64,000 bases of DNA, taken from NCBI GenBank assembly GCA_022539475.1, contig VCMS01000301.1, forward strand, positions 33,122 through 97,121. Direction: 5' to 3'. This document shows, in pieces, positions 46,010 to 56,265 of the stretch. Numbering within the stretch: position 1 is the first letter of the stretch; every line of letters starts with the position of its first letter. The notes under the pieces were generated by a model, which was not told where the DNA came from, did no database searches, and worked only from the letters and a program-made list of their open reading frames with translations. The position numbers and the translations under genes are program-made. Origin of the DNA: Gracilaria domingensis (taxonomy: Eukaryota > Rhodophyta > Florideophyceae > Gracilariales > Gracilariaceae).

Positions 46010-46075
46010 TCCGTCGTACTTTTTTCCGCCCTCGCACTCGCTACGAAGTGCGAGGGCGGAAAAAAGTACGACGGA
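46010..46075. repeat. Perfect 29-bp-arm hairpin
   Basis: Arms 46010-46038 and 46047-46075 are exact inverted copies with an 8-base loop (CGCTACGA). Each arm contains CCGCCCTCGCACT or its complement. Confidence 0.85.
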
Positions 46076-46521
46076 TTACGAAGTAGCGTGATGAGAATGG
46101 ATTCCATTAAGCGGACATGAAGCGTACCTCATTCTCTTTCTCCGCCCTCGTCGGACGCCTCTATAAAGCGGACAGCATCCGTATCTCATGGATGTATTCC
46201 GTGCAGTCTTTCCGTGCAGTCTTTTCGTACGTGCTTCCATTTCCTTCTACGCATCTTTGATCTAAACTAACCAATCCTCACCACGTCTCTTCGCGCTCTG
46301 CGACATGTAAACGGCAGGAAAAAGGCTTTGGGTTACTTTTGCGAGTTACTAGGTCCCTCGACTTTTCTAGCGCAACGTTTCTGTTTTGCTCTATCAATGG
46401 TACGTTCTATCGCATTTCAACTGTATCCAACGGAGCATTGACTAACTTATGGATACTTTCTGCTTGCGTATACAGGTAAATGACTTTTGATGCGGACGTA
46501 GCTCACGAGTTGCAGGTGCAG

Positions 46522-46607
46522 GTTCCTCAAGTAGGGAACCATGCATCTGGGCATGGTTCCCTACATGAGGAACGGAGAGGATGAGGCGCTTCGCGCCTCA
46601 TCCTCTC
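46522..46607. repeat. Two adjacent strong hairpins
   Basis: The first hairpin has 23-bp arms, 46522-46544 and 46551-46573, with one mismatch and a 6-base loop. The second has exact 15-bp arms, 46575-46589 and 46593-46607, with loop TTC. A third, smaller hairpin follows at 46654-46673 (8-bp arms, TCTGCGGC). They lie about 900 bases upstream of the transposase start. Confidence 0.8.
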
Positions 46608-46673
46608 GGAGTGCGTATTTGTTCTACCGATACAGCCGATGGTGGACGTGCAGTCTGCGGCATCTGCCGCAGA

Positions 46674-47160
46674 TTGCGCCTACACCCGCTCCATCATGGG
46701 GATATGGTACATGTAATATAGCGAAGTAGTGGTTAGCAAAAGCGGTCGATAGAAGAATAGATACGAATAAAACGGTATGATTTCATAATGGGCATCATCT
46801 GTACTAGCACTAGTATTCCATGCGTTGCAGGGTATCATTCCGCAGAAGGTATCGTGTAATGTGCACCTTAATGGAAACTGAACCTAGACTTCGCGAAATA
46901 CAGTTCAGGTAGCCCTCGACTAAAGAACTAGCACGAGTGGAAAACCCACCAGTATTTATTGCACAGCGATTCTGGACGACCCAAGCAATTAGCTCCAAAT
47001 TTTGAAATAATTGATCTCGATATTTTTTCAAAAAATTTACTGGACGACCGTTGCCAATTTCTGGACGACCCTCGCCAAAAACTAGCATCTGCAAGAGACA
47101 GACGATCTTAATAAGTTTAGAAGCTATCACAGGGACACAGTGAGAAGAGGTGTTCGCGCA
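46674..47160. other. No gene recognised; CTGGACGACC repeats
   Basis: The word CTGGACGACC occurs three times (about 46971, 47040 and 47063), twice followed by a GCAATT- or GCCAATT-like end. No gene is supported. Confidence 0.3.
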
Positions 47161-49386
47161 ATGAACAAGGCGCTTTTGAAGTATCACGAAGAGCTGTCGA
47201 AAAACGCAAGTCGTGCAGAAAGAGAAGCTGAAAAAGCCCGTATCCAGAAACTCAGAGAGCCCGTATCCAGAAACTCACAGATGATGACGAAGAAGGCTAT
47301 TGTGAACTTGTGAAGCAAACTAAGAACACCCGCGTCTTGGAACTTCTCGAACAAACTGACAAGTATCTACGAGAGCTGGGTGCCGTTGTCAAGGATGAAA
47401 GAGCCTGAAGCGGTGTCGTAGAGTACAATACTACTGCGAAAGTTGGAAACCGTAGTAATTACTACTAAATTGCTCATGCAATCAAAGAAGTGGTGCGAGC
47501 GCAGTCTTCTTTGTTAGTGGGTGGGATTCTCAAGTAGTACCAGTTGCACGGTATCCAATGGATGGTTAGTTTGTACAATAATCGATTCAACGGCATCCTT
47601 GCGGATGAGATGGGTCTCGGGAAAACGGTTCAAACTTTGGGTCTTATAGCTCACCTCATGGAGCGAAAAGACAACCCTGGCCCGTATTTGATCATTGTTC
47701 CTCTATCTACAGTCAGCAATTGGGAGATGGAGTTTGCAAGGTGGGCACCAGTTATCAGAGTTATAGTTTTCAAAGGAGACGCCCGAACTCGCAAAAGATT
47801 ATACGAAGAATTTATCGAGAAGAAAAATTTCAATGTTTGTCTCGTTACTTATGAGTACGTTGTGCGGGGGGAAAACTTGTTGAAGCGCGTCGAAGGAAGC
47901 ATATCATCATTGATGAAGGACAGAGAATCAAGAGCCATGAGAGCAAGCTCAGTTCAGTTCTTCACGCACACTACCGAAGCCGGAACCGTTTGCTGCTCAC
48001 CGGAACACCATTGCAAAACTCTTTAACTGAACTTTGGGCATTGCTGAACTTCTTGCTCCCCAACGTATTCAAGAGCGCTGAATCTTTTGAGAGCTGGTTT
48101 GCACTGCCTTTTGCTAACATGGGAGTCGATAAGAGCCCCCAGACGGAGCAAGAGACCCAGCTTACCGAAGAAGAGAGTCTGTTCATTATTCGGAGATTGC
48201 ATCAAGTGCTGCGACCATTTCTTTTGCGAAGAATGAAATCGGACGTTCTTCGTATGGGGGAGCAATTGCCCGCAAAGCAAGAACATATCATACTTTGCGA
48301 AATGTATGCATGGCAAAGGTACATGTATGTCAGGATCGTCAAAGCAGAACGCCTCCTGTTCACTGACAAACATGGAAGGCAAGGATACGACAAGCTTCCG
48401 AATCCAGCAGTGCAGATGAGAAAGTGCTGTAATCACCCCTACTTGTTCTATTCCGATCATTCGAACTAATTTATTGATTCCCCGGTGTTATGGAGGGCAT
48501 CTCGAAAGTTTGACATGTTGGACTCCATAATTACAAAATGGCTGAGAACCGGTCACCGTATTCTGAACTTTAATCAGATGCCAAAGGTAGTCGATTTACA
48601 AGAAAGACCTACGGTATCGCAATATTCCGTTTTGCAGACTAGATGGAGGAACAAGAAACGATGAAAGAAAATCAATGGGAACGGATTTCAATCGCGCTGG
48701 CTTAGATGTTAATGCATTCTTGTTGACAACTAGAGCTGGTGATGTTGTTGTTAATTTGCAGACAGCAGACACTGCTATCGTTTTTGATAGCGAATGGAAC
48801 CCATCCATGGATGCGCAGGCCCAAGATCGAGCTCACAGAATTGGTCAGCAAAAAGAGGTATTGGTGTTGCGTATGATCACAGCAAAGTCGATTGAAGAAA
48901 ACGTCATGGAAAGAGCTTCTTTCAAACGAGGCTTAAAGAAGAAAGTCATTCGAGCTGGCATGTTTGACGAGCAAAGCAAGGACTGTGAAAGACAAGCAAT
49001 GTTGCGAGAGCTCTTCGGGTAGAAGGTAGAGCAGGAAGCGAGGAATAACAAGAGGATGGGCTTCCGACAGAGGAGGAGGTTAACAAGGATTGGCTCGCAG
49101 CGAGGATAAGTACCACATATTCATGGAAACTGATGAAGAAAGAAGGCAAAAAATCGCTCCTCGTGCACGACTGCTAGTTGACAAAGAAATTTCTGAGTGG
49201 TCAACAACAGTTCTTAAAGCGCTTCTAAAGAAGGCAACAGTAAGCGGCGCCGGTAGCTGGGGCTCCTGCAGAGTTATCGATATATCTCTAATAAATGGAG
49301 CAAAGAAGAGGAGAGCTGCAACAGAGAACGTAAGCTATGGTGTTGACCAATTGAGGGACAGAGCCTATATAAGACTCGTGGAGTGA
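47161..49386 (+). pseudogene. BRG1/STH1-type SNF2 chromatin-remodelling ATPase pseudogene
   Basis: SNF2 ATPases of this group drive SWI/SNF and RSC remodelling in the nucleus. The domain order matches BRG1. An HSA-type helix comes first (KYHEELSKNASRAEREAEK). After a frame change a QTDKYLREL helix follows, then ADEMGLGKTVQTLGLIAHL (Walker A, 47603) and the DEGQ box (about 47912). LLTGTPLQNSLTELWALLNF and NPAVQMRKCCNHPYLF follow. The helicase C half has GHRILNF and FLLTTRAGDVVVNLQTADTA, then QDRAHRIGQ (motif VI), and a SnAC-like tail ends at 49386. DEGH is DEGQ here, and the GGLGI loop is GDVVV. At least five frame changes or stops occur. The first is caused by a 23-bp tandem duplication at 47235-47280. 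It cannot make a working protein. Confidence 0.85.
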
Positions 49387-50171
49387 TCGGAGGTAGGAGA
49401 AGAACAATCTTTGCAGGATGATATTCGAAAGGAGACAACTCGACGTAAGAGAAGAAAGAAGAACAGAGTTGACGCAAACGGAAAGAGTAATCTTTCATAA
49501 GGAAAGCGGCAGGCATCACATGCTGTTTCCGGGGATGAGGGTGGTACAGATACAGTGGCAGCAGCTGAGAACCATAAGGAGTCCCCGGCTAGCGTCTTCT
49601 TGATGGCAACACGACTTGCGAGCGCAGGGGTTGCTGCAACCGCGCAGGCAAACGATGTTGAAGATGGCAATGGAACAGGTGGCGAAAACAGTTTTGTACC
49701 ATCACTCCAGATGACATGGTGATAGAATAGGATGAGGATGACAACCATGATGAATATGAAGCAGCTCTACATACTGAGGTGGTGGCCTTGACGGGCGGTT
49801 TTGGGCATCTGAAATATGAGGAGGACAGGAACAGTTTATCGTAGGATGAAGCAATCATCCGCCCGCGGTCTCTGAAAGCAAAAAGGCGCAGGTATAGTAT
49901 TAATCGAAAGGAGGTTATTGAACATAGCGACTCACCGTTACGCAGGGGAGTGCGGAGGAAGTAAGAAAGATGGGAAAGGCGTTGAAGCAGTAATCAGTAC
50001 TTGATTTACGAAGTGTTTCAGTGATCTTATCCCGCCACCACCCGGTGGACTGTCTCTAATAGACGTTAGTACCACCACGATCACAATAAAGCCTCTAGTG
50101 TATCGCGACTTTGATAAATCTGTTGCCATGGAACAAGAGAACAAGAAGAACAGGAAAGGATATGTTAGAAA
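49387..50171. other. Possible downstream remnants of the SNF2 gene
   Basis: Plus-strand frames at 49400-49960 are rich in Glu/Lys/Arg and could be the eroded C-terminal tail of the SNF2 protein. No bromodomain motif is recognisable. Confidence 0.3.
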
Positions 50172-51704
50172 TCAATTACTCTTGTCGTCATCGTCTTTTC
50201 TCTTTTCATCGGTGAACTTTTTCAGGCGCTTCTTGCTGCGGAACAAAACGTTTTGAAGCATTTCCTGCACCTCCGTATCGGCGATTTCAAGAGCGCGCTT
50301 GTAGTGTTCTGCACTAGTAATCAGATCTCCCGCAAGCCGTTTCTCCTCTTCCACGTCCTCAATATCCATTTTACAGCGTTTTTCCCCCGTTTCACTCGGC
50401 ATCCTTTCACTCTGCACCCTCTGATTAGCTAACTCCTGCTTTACAAATCCAGTAAAGTCGTTCAATGACTTTGACAGGTTATCCAACGTTTTTTGGTCGG
50501 CGCTGCGTCTCTTCTGTGACTTCGAGTCGCGGCTTACACTTGGGATGCCTTGCTGAACACCCTCATCAAGTCTTCCTTCATCATTCTGGATAAGTTTCGA
50601 AGACAGTTGCAGCAGACTCGTGTCTTCCTGAGGAGTACCTATTTTTCAAACCAAAAACATAACCAGCGCCCTCTTCGATTCCATCTTGTAGTCTCCATTA
50701 CTGGACAGGTTTAGAAAGGCCACAATTCGATCTGGATCGTTCTGCCCCGAGGCAGACCACCTGTCGTAGATCTCCGTAAATTGGCGCTTCCCTCCAAAGA
50801 ATCGTTCCTTCAGGAGAGAAGCTGCTCTTTCACATGGAGGTCGAGGATTCGAATCCACCTCCTCCAGGTTTCCCGTGAAATCGGCCTTCGAATTCACGTC
50901 GTTGTCATTAAATCTCTGCGCAATGATACCCCAGAACGCCTCGCGGGAGATCCAACAATCCAATTCACTTCTCGACAGCTCCGTCGCGCATGCCTTTAGC
51001 AAGGCATGTCGACACCTGTTGTCATCCCTAAGGAGAACTAGAAGACGAGCGAACTCGCTAAGTGAGAAGTTAGGTTTCTGGTTGCCAGCGATATTTAAAT
51101 TGTTAGTTACTCGTTTCATTACTACGCGCATCGCATTAATTGCCGGCTTCTTGTCTCTTGGATGCAGCCTTTCTAAGAAGCAATGAGCGTCAGGAAGAAG
51201 GTCCTATGTCCTACACGCTTGAACAGAATCCTCAAACCACGTTTTGAAGTCGTTACAGCTTCTATTTTTGCGGATGAGCTCATCTGTATCTGTACCTTTC
51301 TCCGTGAGAACAAACAAATATATCATAAACCTCGCAATAAGATTGTCCTTAGACCGAGAGCTGATTGTAAGCTTCCATTGCTTTGCCACTAAATGTAAGT
51401 GTTGCACAGGTTTGGCGTTTAGATAAGAGTAAAAATGAACTGCACTTTCTCGTTCCCTGAAACAACAAGCCTCAAACTCTGACGTACGCTTGGTAGAGCT
51501 GTTGCGTTCGAATGTGCGCTTCTTTCCGGATTTCGCAGAAGAATTTCGTGGGCTTCGACGGACTGGCTGTGAACACGTGACTGTAGAGATTGGTACCGGC
51601 TGTAGATCGGTCTGTTCTTGAGAAGACCGCTCATGTTCTGTAAAAGTCTTCGGTCTCTCTGTGAGTAGGGTATTATTATCCGTGGGTAGGTTGCGTGAGT
51701 CCAT
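50172..51704 (-). pseudogene. Unidentified element-type ORF with two in-frame stops
   Basis: From ATG 51704 one frame runs 511 codons, interrupted only by TAG (51204-51206) and TGA (50646-50648). The N-terminal 70 residues are basic and Ser-rich (RRSPRNSSAKSGKKRTFER). The middle is a globular part with aromatic and Cys/Trp residues (HFYSYLNAKPVQHLHL, FMIYLFVLTEKG, NFSLSEFARLLVLL, DCWISREAFWGIIAQRF). The C-terminus is a charged helix ending in KSKKRLKKF-like Lys runs. I do not recognise the family. It behaves like the other element ORFs here: clean frame, nonsense codons only. Confidence 0.45.
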
Positions 51705-52192
51705 TTGGTGTCGCGGTTACGGATGTATTAGACTAAGAAGAGCGCGCCTTGTTCTGGCGGCAGGTATTGCCGCCTTGGCAAAGTTCTGCCGGTAGGAAAG
51801 GTGGGGGATCGTAGGAACAGAAGAAAGGCCGGATCGATAGCCGGAGTGCGCGAGTGGTGCCTTGTGATGGTTTCTAGGAACGCTGGTGGTGCGCAAAGTG
51901 CGCGAGCTCCGCCAGTTATAATCGTGAAGTGCGGCATGCTCTTTATGCCTCACTGCATTTTGGAGGGCCATCATAGGTCTCTCAGGGTCTTCAGGGTCCT
52001 CCGGAGCCCGTGTTTTCTTACAGTCAAACCATTCCGGAGGTACTTTAAGAAAAGCGTAGGGGCATCAACTGGGGTTATATACTGGCCAGTCATCTTCTTA
52101 CAAGTTTTCTCTCTATCAACGACAACGCGTCGTCAACGCTTGTTAAGACAGGCCCTCAGTATCCAAAGGGATGCTGCAGGATTTCACAAGTA
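51705..52192. other. No gene recognised
   Basis: Region upstream of the minus-strand ORF. A plus frame at 51801-52193 exists without a recognisable domain. It may include the promoter shared by the two divergent ORFs at 51704 and 52721. Confidence 0.2.
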
Positions 52193-52408
52193 AGGCCTTT
52201 TCTACACCGGGACATGGACACGCAAATCTGGCACACGTGTACCATAAAAATTAAAAACAAATCAATCTTGCCGGCAGAAAAATTAAAAACAAATCTGACG
52301 AAACGATGTTTGAAGTGTCTCTTCAGTTGGGTCGCTCAAGAAGCGACCCCAAAATTGTGGACAATAGACAGCTGCAAATCTGTCCATGTCCCGGTGTAGG
52401 AAGGGCCT
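52193..52408. mobile_element. 216-bp MITE-like element
   Basis: Terminal inverted repeats 52193-52220 and 52381-52408 match at 26 of 28 positions (outer ends AGGCC; inner part CTACACCGGGACATGGACA). Inside are a direct repeat AAAAATTAAAAACAAATC (about 52245 and 52279) and a hairpin GGGTCGCT/AGCGACCC at 52329-52349. There is no coding capacity. A clear target-site duplication is not evident; TA or TAA on both sides is possible. Confidence 0.7.
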
Positions 52409-52720
52409 AAGGCCCGTTCTTACCAAGTTTTGACGTTGCGTTGATCAACGGTTGATGACGAGAAAGCAGCCATTCATTAGCCAATGAATCTTTTCAAAAT
52501 TTTAGTAAAAAGCTCACTACTTTTATTTCAGACCCCAAAAAGAACAACGGTGTAATGCTACCAAACGCTTTGCGCACATTACGCTCTGTGCGTTGCAACG
52601 AGATCTACTCTGTAGTGCAGACTCTGCACTCTGCTCTCTTTGCTGTCGATCTATAATCTCGCCTCCCCCATGTTGCGCACTTTCTTGCATTCCTTTGCTC
52701 CGTTCCTACGTTCCCTATAA
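52409..52720. other. No gene; presumed upstream region of ORF at 52721
   Basis: GGCCTAAGGCC directly follows the MITE. No other motif is recognised. Confidence 0.25.
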
Positions 52721-53195
52721 TGCAGCCAACTCCGCCCAACACTGCCCCACTTGCACCACAGACGAACAATGAGGGAAAGCCGGAACCGTCTTCTGAAAAA
52801 AACCAGCACAAACAAAATCAACAAGTCGAACGCAGATTTTGACAAACCAAGCCCCTCTTCTTAACCAGCCAAGCAAAACTGCCGACAGTTCCAGTCCTTG
52901 CAAAAATCAAACAAGGACTCAGTCAACCGAGATGGCTTCCCGTAGAAGTACTCGAAAGCACACTAATAATGCACACAATCCGCTGAATACAAATCAAGAA
53001 GCACGACAACTACTTCGAGAGAGCGACTTTGACAGTCGCAATGATGGTACCAAATTCTATTTTTTCTTGCGCCAACACGTTGTGCGGGATTTTGATAAGA
53101 TCAACAAGCCCTGGAAGCTAAAGGTACGTATTGTGCAAAACCCAGCGATGGGGAAAGACACGCAAAGGCGGTTCAGACCCTCTCTCAAGAGGTGA
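52721..53195 (+). pseudogene. Small basic ORF, frame-shifted and cut off
   Basis: The ATG at 52721 opens MQPTPPNTAPLAPQTNNEG. A one-base shift near 52837 leads into a second phase with EMASRRSTRKHTNNAH, then LLRESDFDSRNDGTKFYFF and LRQHVVRDFDKINKPWKLK. The frame ends shortly after the point where the repeat-rich, presumed LTR sequence begins (about 53165). It is divergent from the ORF at 51704-50172 and may belong with it to one element that the Gypsy retrotransposon interrupted. The family is unknown. Confidence 0.35.
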
Positions 53196-54183
53196 GCACA
53201 GCACTAGAGCGCTCCCACAGGTACGACACGGCAATGCCAGGTGTAAGACCGGGGTCGACCCTTCCCAAGTAATGGAGGGAGCGAAGCGGTGAAGAAGACG
53301 CGTCCAGCGGTAGAGAACACACGACACAAGTCGGCAGTAGCGTCACGTGCGTAGCACGCGGTACCCACGAGTGTGGCGATGACACGCGAGAGCGGTAATA
53401 GGCCATGCGAGTGTGTCGGGCCACGAACGGTATGCACCGGTACACCAAGTAGTGCTACCTGTATAACAGGGACAGAAGTAAAGAAAACACACACAAAGTA
53501 AACACGTGAAAGCGGTAGTGGTGTTAATGATGCCGCAAGGCGGATAACGTACCCGACACACGGTGGCGACTCTCCGCAAGGAGGCTATCACACAGCGAGG
53601 GTGGTAAGTTAGAGGCGAACACTCGGTTAGTCCGTTTACTTCCCCGACAATGGGTGCAGCTCAACCTACTAAGTAGTGTAGAGTGCCAACCCACTGTCAA
53701 GCGGTGTAGCGAAAATATCTAAAATAAACATCTAAAATACCCCAACTAATGGGTGCAAACTTCCCACACGTGTGTGACTCACCGGCTAGGCCGTGCACCT
53801 CGTAACACTAATTCTAATATTAAGTATACCCAAGAATGGGCTGATCTCACCAGTTACTCATACTGTGTGCCACCACCTCCCGGCATCGCCGTGCATGTTA
53901 TGAATCGCATCAGCGAGGGAGTGTCGCAATCGCGTTGCACTACATTTCCCCCTTCTTAGGGTGCGAGACGACCCGGCGAGCGGTTTCGCTTTCCTCCTCT
54001 GGAGTGTATTTAAGCATGTTGGCATGACGGTCTCCAATCCGGCCTCCCCGGTCTCTTCTAACGGCGACTCCGGTCAACCCCTCTCCACGCGTACTGCGGT
54101 TGTGTCTCCTCCGATACCTCGGCGCGCTCTCCCTTCTCTCTCGCTTCCAGCGCTTTTATTCTCTTCCTCGCGCGCTTCCTGCG
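53196..54183. other. Presumed 3' LTR and leader of antisense ORF
   Basis: No coding frame. Short words such as GAGAGCGGTA, AAGCGGTAGT and AATGGGTGCA recur, as in many LTRs. A TATA-like GTATTTAAG at 54005 lies about 175 bases upstream of the plus-strand ORF and could start its transcript. The LTR ends cannot be fixed without the second copy. Confidence 0.4.
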
Positions 54184-55791
54184 ATGCCGAACCCGAATCA
54201 GGGTAGCAACCAACCGCCTGGCGGGTCTCAGAACCAACACGTTGGCGGTTTCGCTGGGCCTTCACACCCTTCCTCCTCTGGAGTGCCTCTCTCACAGCCG
54301 TCTTCCGCTGGAGTTCCGTTCCCGCAACCGGTCAATCCGAGATTTCACACGGCGCCTCTTCCCCAAACGGGTGGTCAACTTCCGCCCCCGGCATCTGTAC
54401 CGCAGTGGAACTGGATCGCTCCTGCTGTCCCGGTCCAACCGATAGTCAACTCGCATGCGGGCGCGTGGACGTCGTATCACGAACTCGACAACGTCGACCC
54501 TCGCAGCAATCTCACACCGTTTTTACGGGCTCCGTGGTTTCATCCGCAAGGTGTGACTAATCGTTCCCTCGTCGAGGCCTATGCCGATGGCAGTGGTCAC
54601 CTCCCAGGAGGCGTGCAAGTCTGGATGACGGTGAGGTTCGACTGGCATTACCGGATTACCGTGCCTACCAACGCGCTCGTCCACCATCGTGGTCAGTCGC
54701 ACAACTCCGCCCGGGCGGCCATGGTTCGCGTAGCGCACATGCGAATGTTTCGCACGTACTCAGAGCGCCCGATTCCGGCGAACTTCCGTTTCGACGTGGC
54801 CTTCTTCCGAACACTCGGCGAAATCCAATATGGAGAGAATCTGGCCCGGCTCGCCGGTGTGGTGGAGCGTTACCAGAACGTCCCCGTTCACCAGGATCTC
54901 CTGTGCTGGACCCGTCCGTTTCTGCGTCCAGAATTTCGATATCTCCCACGCGTGCAGCGGTCCAACTACCTTCAAACAATGATCCGTCCCGAACGACGTG
55001 CCCGCTCCCGATGGGGTTACCTTATCTCGTATCAAAACACGGAGTCAAACCGGATTCGTCCGCGCCACATGCGTGGGAGATATGTTCCTCTCCCCTTTGT
55101 GTGGGCGTCCGTGGAGGTCTGCCGTGGCTGTTACGTGGAACTCCCCCCCTGTCTCACGTATGTGGGTAGTAGGCTCGTGACAAACCCGTTTACGGGATGG
55201 TGGAGCGTTGTCCTCACGGAGTGGGCGGCGCGAACAGCGGTGTATCTCCTCAACGAGGTATATGACCAGTATCGACTGTGGTTCATTCCCCCGCGCTTGC
55301 GGCGAGTCATCCCTCCGGGGCACCCTACGGGCTTCATCATAACTGATGAGTTCTTCCACCCTGTTGGGGACCATAACATCATGGTTGACGACGCTCCCGA
55401 TGACGGTGACGAGTACAGCGACGACGACTTTGCGGCAGCTCCGGTGGATGGGACAATACTTGCTTCAGCAGTGCCAGGTCCCCAAGCGGGTGCTAACGCG
55501 GCCTTGTCGAGCCCGGTGAATGTTCCTTCTGCGTCTCAAGCGGTTTCTGTACCGACACCAGTGGTTGTCTCGACTCCAGGGGAGAGTGCTGCCCATTCTG
55601 CGATGGCGGCGTCGGCTGCGCCGAACGAAGCCGCGAACGCGGGTATCTCTGATGAAGTACGGGCTGCCGTGATTGCTCAGTTCCTCAGCGAGGCTGGTGC
55701 TTCCGACGCGGCGTCGGCGGACGTTTCGCAAATGCGCGATGCTCTCCTTGCGCAGCTCGCGAACGCGAACAATCAGCCTGGTTCCGAGTAA
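54184..55791 (+). CDS. Antisense ORF of the Gypsy element (535 codons)
   Basis: Intact frame from ATG 54184 (MPNPNQGSNQPPGG) to TAA 55789. It lies on the strand opposite to gag-pol, between the end of pol and the presumed 3' LTR. The first 90 residues are Pro/Gly/Gln/Ser-rich with a duplicated SSSGVPLSQP/SSAGVPFPQP motif. Residues about 95-400 look globular, with many Trp, Arg and Tyr (WMTVRFDWHYRITVP, RPFLRPEFRYLPRVQRSNYL, FTGWWSVVLTEWAARTAVYL). An acidic patch (DDGDEYSDDDFAAAP) and an Ala-rich helical tail follow. It is not env-like: no signal peptide or membrane segment is visible. Plant Tat-lineage Gypsy elements carry antisense ORFs at this same place, also of unclear function. Sequence relation to those cannot be judged here. 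Confidence 0.7.
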   Translation: MPNPNQGSNQPPGGSQNQHVGGFAGPSHPSSSGVPLSQPSSAGVPFPQPVNPRFHTAPLPQTGGQLPPPASVPQWNWIAPAVPVQPIVNSHAGAWTSYHELDNVDPRSNLTPFLRAPWFHPQGVTNRSLVEAYADGSGHLPGGVQVWMTVRFDWHYRITVPTNALVHHRGQSHNSARAAMVRVAHMRMFRTYSERPIPANFRFDVAFFRTLGEIQYGENLARLAGVVERYQNVPVHQDLLCWTRPFLRPEFRYLPRVQRSNYLQTMIRPERRARSRWGYLISYQNTESNRIRPRHMRGRYVPLPFVWASVEVCRGCYVELPPCLTYVGSRLVTNPFTGWWSVVLTEWAARTAVYLLNEVYDQYRLWFIPPRLRRVIPPGHPTGFIITDEFFHPVGDHNIMVDDAPDDGDEYSDDDFAAAPVDGTILASAVPGPQAGANAALSSPVNVPSASQAVSVPTPVVVSTPGESAAHSAMAASAAPNEAANAGISDEVRAAVIAQFLSEAGASDAASADVSQMRDALLAQLANANNQPGSE

Positions 55792-55899
55792 CTCGTGCAA
55801 CTTCTCCTCCATGGAGTCCCCCCTCGGTAATACCCATTAGCTAGGCAGTTGTGGGCTCGAGTAGCGAGCCGCAACATAGTTACGATAACCAGTAAAACT

Positions 55900-56150
55900 G
55901 TGACTTGTCTTGAATTCAAGGCTTCTTCCCTTTCTCAAGGTACATACTTCATACGTTCTCCCTTTCGAGGTAATCTTCTTCTTACGAGTTTCCATTTCCT
56001 CTTCATAGAGTTCTTCTTTCTCTTCTGAGCTTCATTTTCTCTTCATAGAGTCTTCTTCCTCTTTCGAGTGTATCTATCGTCTCCTCTTCCTGAGGGCATA
56101 ACTGTTCGAACTTCAGCTTTCCTCTCCATAGAGTGTCTCCTCACCACGCG
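55900..56150 (-). promoter_or_regulatory. Purine-rich repeat tract, candidate polypurine tract
   Basis: On the minus (sense) strand this is GA-rich with repeats of CTCTATGAAGAG-like words (56005, 56045, 56128). A run GAGAAAGGGAAGAAG lies near 55925-55940. Plus-strand priming at a polypurine tract just upstream of the 3' LTR is required for LTR elements. If it is here, the antisense ORF would lie inside or next to the LTR. Confidence 0.35.
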
Positions 56151-56265
56151 AGTAGCGGTACAGTACTCCTCTGGAGATTGTCGCAGTGTTCCTCGATTGA
56201 GTTTTGTCGTTCGTAGGACCGTCCGTGCGCGGTACGCGATAAGCCTCCGTCTCCAACGACGTGTG

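Larger units (their letters stand above)
37390..46700. mobile_element. Probable Plavaka-like DNA transposon with methylation cargo
   Basis: The methyltransferase-SET gene and the coiled-coil gene run rightward. The transposase runs leftward to meet them, with stops only a few bases apart (42487 and 42484). Such tight convergent packing, together with the hairpin cluster outside the transposase start (46010-46673), suggests one element. The limits are guesses because I found no matching terminal inverted repeats or target-site duplication. Confidence 0.5.

Noticed and set aside
46810-47187. Minus-strand ORF of 125 codons
   Set aside because: No recognisable domain, and it overlaps the start of the SNF2 pseudogene. 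Repeats of CTGGACGACC explain part of its sequence. Not supported as a gene.
53196-54000. CRISPR-like or satellite array from repeated short words
   Set aside because: Spacing and unit length are irregular, the words are only 8-12 bases long, and the context is a retrotransposon LTR in a eukaryote.
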